From Hyphomicrobiales bacterium (GTDB taxonomy: Bacteria; Pseudomonadota; Alphaproteobacteria; Rhizobiales; Xanthobacteraceae), in contig PKXB01000085.1 of NCBI GenBank assembly GCA_003133345.1, positions 874 to 6,150 of the forward strand: a DNA stretch of 5,277 nt, given 5' to 3'. Under the pieces are notes generated by a model. It did no database searches, had not been told where the DNA came from, and was given only the letters and a program-made list of their open reading frames with translations. Of the stretch, positions 1 to 5,277 are shown one piece after another. The first letter of the stretch is position 1. Each line of letters begins with the position of its first letter. Both the position numbers and the translations under genes were made by a program.

Positions 1-1020
1 GCCGACCGCTTGCGCGCGGCGGAAGCGACCGGTGCATTGGCTGTACAATTGATCGGCTCAAAGCTCACGCCGGACAAAATCATCAATCAGAAATCGATGG
101 AGAACGCGCTGCGCGTGCTGCTCGCGATCGGCGGCTCCACCAATGGGATTATCCATCTGACCGCGATCGCCGGCCGCGCCGGCGTGCCGGTGTCGCTCGC
201 GCGGCTCAATGAATTGTCCGACAGCACGCCGGTGCTGGTGAACCTGAAGCCGGTCGGCAACGGTTACATGGAGGATTTCTTCGCCGCCGGCGGCATGGGC
301 GCGCTGATGCGGGAGTTGAAGGATCTGCTGCATCTCGATGTCATGACGGTGACCGGCGAGACGTTGGGCGAACGGCTTGCACACGACAGCGACGCATGGA
401 TCGACCGCACCATCATCGCGGAACGCAAGAAGCCGCTGGAGCCGCAGGGCGGCCTGGTCGCGCTGTTCGGCAATCTTGCCCCGCAAGGCGCGATCCTCAA
501 GCGCTCGGCGGCCGACGCCAATCTGTTCGAGTTCGAGGGCAGGGCGGTGGTGTTTTCCTCGCTCGCCGATCTGGCCGCGCGCATCGACGATCCCAAGCTC
601 GATGTCGAAGCCAACGATATTCTGGTGCTGCAAAATGCCGGCCCGCATTCGGCGTCGGCGATGCCGGAGGCCGGCTATCTGCCGATCCCGAAAAAGCTCG
701 CGACCAAGGGCGTCAAGGACATGGTGCGGGTCTCCGATGCGCGCATGAGCGGCACCGCCTTCGGCACCGTCGTGCTGCACGTGACGCCGGACAGCGCCTC
801 CGGCGGCCCGCTCGGCCTGGTGCGCAACGGCGACCGCATCCGGCTCTCAGTCAAGGAGCGCCGCATCGATCTCATGGTCGATGACGCGGAACTTAAGCGC
901 CGCGCCGCCGCCGCCAAGCCTGCGGCTGATAAGCCGGAGCGCGGCTATGCCCGGCTCTATGCCCAGGAAATTCTTGGCGCCGATCAGGGCTGCGACTTCG
1001 CGTTCCTGAAGCCGCGTTGA
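1..1020 (+). CDS. IlvD/Edd-family dehydratase, probably sugar-acid type (5' truncated by window edge)
   Basis: This is the C-terminal 339 residues of an IlvD/Edd-family [Fe-S] dehydratase, which removes water from a 2,3-dihydroxy acid to give a 2-keto acid. The reading frame is open from base 1 (ADRLRAAEAT), so the start and probably the N-terminal Fe-S and metal ligands lie outside the window. Visible family motifs are GGSTNG (about residues 44-49), MEDFFAAGGMGALM (90-103), TVTGETL (116-122), GGLVALFGNLAP (150-161), MPEAGYLPIPKKL (221-233) and DARMSGTAFG (246-255). The frame ends in GYARLYAQEI and GCDFAFLKPR. The Ser of ARMSG (bases 748-750) matches the proposed catalytic serine of the family, and the Glu of MPE (667-669) matches a probable Mg-site ligand. 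The SDARMSG...VLHVTP block and the GCDF tail are typical of arabinonate/xylonate-type dehydratases. True IlvD usually reads DGRFSGGT...GHVSPEA there. The family call is firm; the substrate is an inference. No partner gene is visible. Confidence 0.9.
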   Translation, partial: ADRLRAAEATGALAVQLIGSKLTPDKIINQKSMENALRVLLAIGGSTNGIIHLTAIAGRAGVPVSLARLNELSDSTPVLVNLKPVGNGYMEDFFAAGGMGALMRELKDLLHLDVMTVTGETLGERLAHDSDAWIDRTIIAERKKPLEPQGGLVALFGNLAPQGAILKRSAADANLFEFEGRAVVFSSLADLAARIDDPKLDVEANDILVLQNAGPHSASAMPEAGYLPIPKKLATKGVKDMVRVSDARMSGTAFGTVVLHVTPDSASGGPLGLVRNGDRIRLSVKERRIDLMVDDAELKRRAAAAKPAADKPERGYARLYAQEILGADQGCDFAFLKPR

Positions 1021-1032
1021 ACGGCTGCCGCA

Positions 1033-1057
1033 GCGCCATTTTCGCGCAAAATGTCGC
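1033..1057 (+). terminator. Possible stem-loop terminator after the dehydratase gene
   Basis: An imperfect inverted repeat starts 12 bases after the dehydratase stop. GCG (1033-1035) pairs with CGC (1055-1057), there is one C/T mismatch, and CATTTT (1037-1042) pairs with AAAATG (1048-1053). The loop is CGCGC. No T-run follows, so it does not have the classic intrinsic terminator form. It could be a weak terminator, a 3'-end protecting hairpin, or chance. Confidence 0.3.
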
Positions 1058-1120
1058 GATCGCATTCACATCTTCGTATGGCTAATTGCCAATTAAAGAT
1101 TTTGGCTCGCGGAAATTAAC
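1058..1120 (+). promoter_or_regulatory. AT-rich leader upstream of the c-di-GMP gene; promoter likely but not resolved
   Basis: The bases before the c-di-GMP gene, especially 1071-1120, are clearly richer in A and T than the surrounding coding sequence, as expected for a promoter region. TTCACA (1065-1070) and TTGCCA (1086-1091) resemble -35 elements, but neither has a convincing -10 element at the right distance. A short GGA (1111-1113) lies 7 bases before the GTG at 1121 and is only a weak ribosome binding site. The location is reasonable; no specific promoter is claimed. Confidence 0.25.
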
Positions 1121-3493
1121 GTGGCCCTAAAACCAGCCCCAATAAGTTGTGGAAAATCGCGGATTGTTCGGCATGCGCCGCAAGCACCCGAATGTGGAGC
1201 AATGCGCCAGACACAGAACAATGTGGAGAGCTATCGCGACTGGAGAATGGTCGTTCTCGCCGGCGTGCTCGGCTTTGCCGTCACGCTCGCCGTGATGGAA
1301 ATCATCGACGCCTATTTGCTGTCGCTGACCTCGCTGTCGATCGCATTGGCGGCCGTCACCGGCTCGCTGTCCGGTATCTGCCTGGTCGGATCATTTTCGG
1401 CCTGGCGCGTCAGGCAGAAGCTCAGCGAGCAGAATATGCGGCTCGATGGTGCGCTTAACAACATGATTCAAGGTCTGTGCATGTTCGATGCGCAGAATCG
1501 GCTGCTGGTCTGGAACGAGCGCTACCGGGCCATGTACAACATCGATCCGCTGCGCATCTGGCGCGGCTGCACGATCCGTGACCTGCTCGACGCCCGCATT
1601 GCAGCCGGCACGTTCCCGCTCGATCCGGCGCGCTACGACGGCGAACTGCGCACGGCGCTCAAGCAAGGCAAGAGCTTCAGGCTCAACATCGAATTGAGGG
1701 ACGGCCGCATCATCGACGCCGTCAATCAGCCGATCGAAGGCGGCGGCTGGGTGGCGACGCATGAGGACATCACCGAACGCAAGCGCGCCGAGCACGAGCT
1801 GATTCGCACACGGACGTTTCTTGATACGATCATCAACAATGTACCTTCGAACATCGTCGTCAAGGAACTCCCGAGCCTGCGCTATCTTCTGGTCAACCAG
1901 GCCGGCGAAAAACATTTCGGTCTCCCGCGCGAAAAAATGATCGGCAAGACCGCCGCGGAGATTTTTCCGAAGGGAACCGCCGATCTCATTCATCAGCGCG
2001 ATCTCGAACTGCTGAAATCCTGCCGAGAGACATTTACCGACGAGCACGCGATCGTTACACCAGACGGCACTAATCGCATCGTTTCCACGACGCGGCATCC
2101 CGTCATGGGCGACGACGGAAAACCGCAATATATGATTTCCGTCATTGATGACTTGACCCAACGCAAGCGCGACGAAGCGTACATTGCGCATATGGCGCAT
2201 TACGACACGCTCACCGAGCTGCCGAATCGGACGGCGTTCAACGAATGCGTCGCCGCCACGCTCGAGCTAGCGGCGGCTGCGGGCGAAAGCTTCGGCCTGC
2301 TCAGCATCGACCTCGATCGCTTCAAGACGGTCAACGACGTGTTCGGCCCCTCGGTCGGCGACAGGCTATTGCGCGAAGTAGCGGGCCGGCTGGAGCAGGC
2401 CTGCCAAGGCGCGTTTATCGCCCGCGTCGGCAGCGACGAATTCCATGTCATCACGCCGACCGGGCCGCAACCGGCGACCGCCGAGACGCTGGCGGCAAAG
2501 ATGTTGGCGGCGCTCGATACCGATATCGACATCGACGGCTTACCGCAGCGGGTGGGACTGACCGTCGGCGTCGCCATCTTCCCGCAGGACGGCGTCGACG
2601 CAGTGACCCTGGTCGCCAACGCGGATGCCGCACTGTTCCGCGCGAAATCGGAAATGCGCGGATCGATCCGCTTCTTCGAACTGGCGATGGACCAGCAGCT
2701 GCGTGCAAAGCGCGTGCTGCAGCAGGATTTGCGCACGGCCATCGTGCGCGACGAGATTGAACTGCACTACCAGCCGCAGGCGCATATCGACGGCGAGATC
2801 ACCGGCTTCGAGGCGCTCGTGCGCTGGCACCACCCGCGTCAGGGGATGGTCTCGCCCGGCACCTTCATTCCGCTCGCCGAGGAGAGCGGGATCATCATCG
2901 AACTCGGCGAATGGATTCTGCGCACCGCCTGCCGCGAGGCGGCGTCCTGGCCGTGGCCGCTGTACATCGCCATCAATCTGTCGCCGGTGCAATTCCAGCA
3001 CGGCGATCTGCCGAAGCTGGTGCACCAGGTGCTGCTGGAAACCGGCCTCTCGCCGGCCCGACTCGAGCTCGAGATCACCGAAGGCGTGCTAATCGGCGAT
3101 TTCAACCGCGCGGTTTCGGTCCTGCGCCGGCTGAAAGCTCTCGGCGTGCGCATCGCCATGGACGATTTCGGCACCGGCTATTCGTCGCTGTCGTATTTGC
3201 AGTCATTCCCGTTCGACAAGATCAAGATCGACCAGTCCTTCATCGCCAATCTCGGCCGCAGCCAGCAGGCGGCCACCATCGTGCGCGCGGTGATCGCGCT
3301 CGGCCGCGGGCTCGCTCTGCCGGTGGTGGCGGAGGGCGTGGAGACCGAAGAACAGCTCAAGTTCCTCGCCAGCGAATCCTGCAACGAGATCCAAGGCTAT
3401 TTCGTCGGCCGGCCAAAACCGATCGCGGATTATGCGGCGTTGGTCGGGCGTCGGGATGCGCCGAAGCAGAAGGCGCTCGCGGCCACCGGCTGA
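1121..3493 (+). CDS. Membrane-anchored PAS-PAS-GGDEF-EAL protein, predicted c-di-GMP phosphodiesterase
   Basis: This is a 790-residue cyclic-di-GMP turnover protein of the inner membrane. Two hydrophobic segments (about 43-62 and 67-95) are followed by a PAS_7-like domain (about 106-220, ending HEDITERKRAE), a second PAS domain (about 230-350, ending DDLTQRKRDE), GGDEF (about 351-520) and EAL (about 530-775). The EAL site looks complete: EAL (564-566), NLSPVQF (619-625), EITE (651-654), DDFGTGYSSL (681-690), KID (702-704), AEGVET (737-742) and QGY (758-760). The GGDEF site is degenerate. The signature is GSDEF (437-441), GHxxGD has become GPSVGD (409-414), and the inhibitory RxxD position reads CQGA. 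It therefore probably cleaves c-di-GMP to pGpG, with the PAS domains sensing a signal and the GGDEF domain possibly binding GTP as a regulator. The start is uncertain: GTG at 1121 gives the longest frame, while ATG at 1202 (residue 28) also keeps both membrane segments. The gene is a single unit, convergent with the next. Confidence 0.93.
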   Translation: MALKPAPISCGKSRIVRHAPQAPECGAMRQTQNNVESYRDWRMVVLAGVLGFAVTLAVMEIIDAYLLSLTSLSIALAAVTGSLSGICLVGSFSAWRVRQKLSEQNMRLDGALNNMIQGLCMFDAQNRLLVWNERYRAMYNIDPLRIWRGCTIRDLLDARIAAGTFPLDPARYDGELRTALKQGKSFRLNIELRDGRIIDAVNQPIEGGGWVATHEDITERKRAEHELIRTRTFLDTIINNVPSNIVVKELPSLRYLLVNQAGEKHFGLPREKMIGKTAAEIFPKGTADLIHQRDLELLKSCRETFTDEHAIVTPDGTNRIVSTTRHPVMGDDGKPQYMISVIDDLTQRKRDEAYIAHMAHYDTLTELPNRTAFNECVAATLELAAAAGESFGLLSIDLDRFKTVNDVFGPSVGDRLLREVAGRLEQACQGAFIARVGSDEFHVITPTGPQPATAETLAAKMLAALDTDIDIDGLPQRVGLTVGVAIFPQDGVDAVTLVANADAALFRAKSEMRGSIRFFELAMDQQLRAKRVLQQDLRTAIVRDEIELHYQPQAHIDGEITGFEALVRWHHPRQGMVSPGTFIPLAEESGIIIELGEWILRTACREAASWPWPLYIAINLSPVQFQHGDLPKLVHQVLLETGLSPARLELEITEGVLIGDFNRAVSVLRRLKALGVRIAMDDFGTGYSSLSYLQSFPFDKIKIDQSFIANLGRSQQAATIVRAVIALGRGLALPVVAEGVETEEQLKFLASESCNEIQGYFVGRPKPIADYAALVGRRDAPKQKALAATG

Positions 3494-3523
3494 ACGATCG
3501 GGGCTGGCGCGCAGGACACAGGC
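3494..3523. other. Short convergent intergenic gap without a clear terminator
   Basis: Only 30 bases separate the stop codons of the plus-strand c-di-GMP gene and the minus-strand alcohol dehydrogenase gene. I see no strong hairpin and no T-run on either strand. The two transcripts may therefore overlap at their 3' ends, or terminate by Rho. Confidence 0.5.
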
Positions 3524-4555
3524 TCAGGTAATGCGTAGCGCGGCGCGGCCCGTCACTTTTCCGTTTTCCACCAACGCATGCAATTCTTCGGCCTGCTCCA
3601 TCGGCCGAATTTCACTGACCAAGGGCCAGACTTCGCCACGCGCGACCAGCTCAAGCGATTCGATCACTTCAATACGGGTGACATAACGACTGCCGAGAAT
3701 CTGTTGTTCCTTGTGCAGAAGATCCTTGGCGGAGAGCTGGAATGGCTTTCCCGCACCGCCGAGGGTCACCAGCCGGCCGCGCTTGCCGAGCGCCTTGGCG
3801 CCAGCTTCCAGCGTCGCCGTCGATGAGACATAGTCCACTGCGACATCCACGCCGCGGCCGCCGGTCAGATCTTTCAGGGCCTCGACCACATCGTCTTTCG
3901 ACGCGTCGACGATCTCGTGCGCCCCGGCTTTGCGGCAGGCCGCAAATTTGTCCTTGGCGATGTCGACGGCGATGACACGGGCGCCGGCCCAATTCGCCAT
4001 CATCACCTGATGGATGCCGAGCCCACCGCCGGCGCCAAACACCGCGACGCTTTCCCCGGCCCGGATGCGTGCGCGCTTGAGCACTTTGTAAGGCGTGGCG
4101 AGCGCGTCGGTGACGACGCCGATTTCCGCCGGGTGCGCTTTGTAATCAAGCCCCTCGGGAAGGCAGATGAAGTTGCGGGCCGGAAGTTTTATGTATTGCG
4201 CATAGCCGCCATCGCATTCCTTGCCGACGAGGCCGTTGAGGTTGTCGCAAAGCGGTTCGAGATTGGACAGACAATATCGGCAATGGCCGCAATTGAGATA
4301 ATAGTAGGCCGTCACCGGATCGCCCACCTTGAGGCTCGTGACGCCGGCGCCGATCTCAACGATCTCTCCGGTGATCTCATGACCGATGATGCGCGGGAAG
4401 GCGAGCCGCATACGCCCGGCCTTATAGTGCTGGATGGTAAGCCCGCAGCCGCATGCCAACACGCGCGCCACCGCTTCGCCGGGACCGGCGATCGGATCCG
4501 GCATGTCAACGAGTTCGAATGGCGTATTGGCGGCTCTCAGCACCAATGCCCGCAT
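3524..4555 (-). CDS. Zinc-type medium-chain alcohol dehydrogenase (MDR superfamily)
   Basis: This is a full-length 343-residue NAD(P)-dependent alcohol dehydrogenase of the medium-chain family, a cytoplasmic enzyme that interconverts a secondary or primary alcohol and its carbonyl. The N-terminal GroES-like domain contains GHE (58-60), with His59 a catalytic zinc ligand. The structural zinc motif is C-x2-C-x2-C-x7-C (Cys89, 92, 95, 103). Asp150 in VTDALATPY is the likely third catalytic zinc ligand. The Rossmann domain has the nucleotide loop GAGGGLG (174-180) and Asp198 at the end of the second strand, which favours NAD over NADP. The first zinc-ligand segment is unusual (ACGCGLT, 34-40, where ACGxCGTD is typical). 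The ATG at 4555 is supported by AGGAG six bases upstream. The gene follows an acyl-CoA dehydrogenase gene after 10 bases, so the substrate may be a hydroxyacyl-CoA or a related alcohol. That is inference, and the precise substrate is unknown. Confidence 0.92.
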   Translation of the reverse strand: MRALVLRAANTPFELVDMPDPIAGPGEAVARVLACGCGLTIQHYKAGRMRLAFPRIIGHEITGEIVEIGAGVTSLKVGDPVTAYYYLNCGHCRYCLSNLEPLCDNLNGLVGKECDGGYAQYIKLPARNFICLPEGLDYKAHPAEIGVVTDALATPYKVLKRARIRAGESVAVFGAGGGLGIHQVMMANWAGARVIAVDIAKDKFAACRKAGAHEIVDASKDDVVEALKDLTGGRGVDVAVDYVSSTATLEAGAKALGKRGRLVTLGGAGKPFQLSAKDLLHKEQQILGSRYVTRIEVIESLELVARGEVWPLVSEIRPMEQAEELHALVENGKVTGRAALRIT

Positions 4556-4561
4556 GGCGGA

Positions 4562-4567
4562 CTCCTC
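4562..4567 (-). promoter_or_regulatory. Shine-Dalgarno site of the alcohol dehydrogenase, overlapping the upstream stop codon
   Basis: Read on the minus strand, the sequence TGAGGAGTCCGCC precedes the ATG. GAGGAG is a strong ribosome binding site with 6 bases of spacing, and its first two bases are also the last two of the acyl-CoA dehydrogenase TGA stop (4566-4568). This fixes the alcohol dehydrogenase start and suggests translational coupling within one mRNA. Confidence 0.8.
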
Positions 4568-5277
4568 AGTTGAACATGAAATTGGCGGCCTTCAGGAACA
4601 GCGTGCGGTTGACACCGTCCGAATGGAGGAAGGCGGCGGCGTCGCGCACCAGCTTCTCGACGCCAACTTCCTTCATGTAGCCGTGACCGCCGTGAATCTC
4701 GAGCGTCCAGGTGGCAATCTTCCAAGCTGCCTGCGACGCCATGGCCTTGGGCAGAGCTCCAAGCGTTTTGTCCCAGCCTTGATCTTGGTGATCGGCCAGC
4801 CAGCAGGCGCGATGAATGTAGGAACGCGACGCGTCGATCAACATCTTCATCTCCACGAGCTGGGCGCGGATGCCGTCGTGCTCGATCAGCGGTTTGCCGC
4901 CCTGCACGCGCACCTTAGCCCAATCTATCGCCTTTTGGTGCAGCGCAACCGCGACGCCGAGAATACTCGCCGCCGCGTAGGAATTGCTCGACGGAAAGAA
5001 GCGGGCGAGGACGTCGAAACCCTTGCCGACTTCGCCGACCCGGTTCTCGTCGGGAAAGAAACAGTCCTGAAAGATCAGCTCGGCGTTGTTGGCGAGCCGC
5101 TCGCCCATCTTGTCGTGCACGCGGCCGATGCTGAAGCCCTGCCGCCCGCGCTCGAGCAGGAAGCAAGTCATGCCATCGGCCATCGGCTTGTTCTTCTCGG
5201 TCTGGATGAACACCAGGTAGAAGCTGGCGCGATTGCCGTTCGAGATGAAGTGCTTCATGCCGTTCACGATCCAGCCG
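4566..5277 (-). CDS. Acyl-CoA dehydrogenase, FAD-dependent (5' truncated by window edge)
   Basis: This is the C-terminal 236 residues of an acyl-CoA dehydrogenase, a flavoenzyme that introduces a 2,3 double bond into an acyl-CoA and passes electrons to ETF. Family enzymes are about 380 residues, so roughly 145 are missing. The frame stays open to the edge: the GTG at 5267 is the Val of GWIVNGMKHFISNG, matching the usual GWxLNGxKxFITNG, and is not a start. Other family blocks are DKMGERLANNAELIFQDC (about 55-72), VGKGFDVL (83-90), the long helical C-terminal domain (about 95-190), IHGGHGYMKE (194-203) and LVRDAAAF (209-216). Where the usual sequence is IYEGT with the catalytic Glu, this protein has HSDGVN, putting an Asp (bases 4617-4619) at that position. 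The usual Arg of the first C-terminal-domain helix appears to be Asn (PSSNSY). The protein ends at NFMFN. The alcohol dehydrogenase follows directly in the same operon. Substrate unknown; aliphatic, alicyclic or aryl-substituted acyl-CoA are all possible. Confidence 0.92.
   Translation of the reverse strand, partial: GWIVNGMKHFISNGNRASFYLVFIQTEKNKPMADGMTCFLLERGRQGFSIGRVHDKMGERLANNAELIFQDCFFPDENRVGEVGKGFDVLARFFPSSNSYAAASILGVAVALHQKAIDWAKVRVQGGKPLIEHDGIRAQLVEMKMLIDASRSYIHRACWLADHQDQGWDKTLGALPKAMASQAAWKIATWTLEIHGGHGYMKEVGVEKLVRDAAAFLHSDGVNRTLFLKAANFMFN

Noticed and set aside
58..780. Long minus-strand open frame (240 codons) opposite the dehydratase
   Set aside because: It mirrors a clearly conserved plus-strand protein; its Arg/His/Ala-rich composition with no recognisable domain is typical of antisense frames in GC-rich DNA.
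1103..1118. Possible sigma-54 promoter (TGGC followed by AATTA) before the c-di-GMP gene
   Set aside because: The required GC element of the -12 box is absent, so it does not meet the consensus.
1093..1119. Two TTAA half-sites resembling a CtrA box
   Set aside because: The spacing between half-sites is 19 bases instead of the 7 expected for CtrA binding.
1391..2200. Minus-strand open frame of 269 codons opposite the PAS domains
   Set aside because: The plus strand encodes recognisable PAS domains throughout; the antisense product matches no family I know.
3482..3508. Possible terminator hairpin at the end of the c-di-GMP gene
   Set aside because: Only about four to six pairs form, with a bulge and a large loop, and no T-run follows.
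3917..4573. Plus-strand open frame of 218 codons opposite the alcohol dehydrogenase
   Set aside because: It is the shadow of a well-conserved alcohol dehydrogenase, with no separate ribosome binding site or domain evidence.
5265..5267. GTG as the start codon of the acyl-CoA dehydrogenase
   Set aside because: The frame remains open upstream, and the preceding GWI completes a conserved family motif, so the gene continues past the window edge.

Overview
The window looks like ordinary chromosome from a GC-rich alphaproteobacterium, most likely of the Bradyrhizobium/Rhodopseudomonas group (Hyphomicrobiales). That placement rests on the strong G/C preference at third codon positions, the style of the PAS-GGDEF-EAL protein, and the sugar-acid-type IlvD/Edd dehydratase. 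It is an inference from sequence character, not from a search. No tRNA, rRNA, CRISPR array, insertion sequence or phage gene was seen.

Layout. (1) Positions 1-1020, plus strand: the C-terminal part of an IlvD/Edd-family dehydratase, cut by the left edge. Its motifs fit the sugar-acid dehydratase branch (arabinonate/xylonate type) better than the branched-chain amino acid enzyme IlvD. (2) Positions 1021-1120: a 100-base spacer with an imperfect hairpin just after the stop and a locally AT-rich leader before the next gene. (3) Positions 1121-3493, plus strand: a membrane-anchored PAS-PAS-GGDEF-EAL cyclic-di-GMP protein. Its diguanylate cyclase signature is degenerate (GSDEF) and its phosphodiesterase motifs are complete. 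(4) Positions 3494-3523: a 30-base convergent gap. (5) Positions 3524-4555, minus strand: a medium-chain zinc-type alcohol dehydrogenase. (6) Positions 4566-5277, minus strand: the C-terminal part of an acyl-CoA dehydrogenase, cut by the right edge. It lies immediately upstream of the alcohol dehydrogenase in the same transcription direction.

How the genes relate. The two minus-strand genes are 10 bases apart, and the ribosome binding site of the second overlaps the stop codon of the first, so they almost certainly form one operon. An acyl-CoA dehydrogenase paired with a zinc alcohol dehydrogenase suggests CoA-thioester degradation in which a double bond is introduced and a hydroxyl group is later oxidised, but the substrate cannot be read from the sequence. 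The c-di-GMP protein and the dehydratase appear to be separate units.

No new multi-gene system is evident. The points most worth a second look are residue-level: the GSDEF site beside an intact EAL domain, an aspartate where acyl-CoA dehydrogenases usually carry the catalytic glutamate, and an unusual first zinc-ligand segment in the alcohol dehydrogenase.
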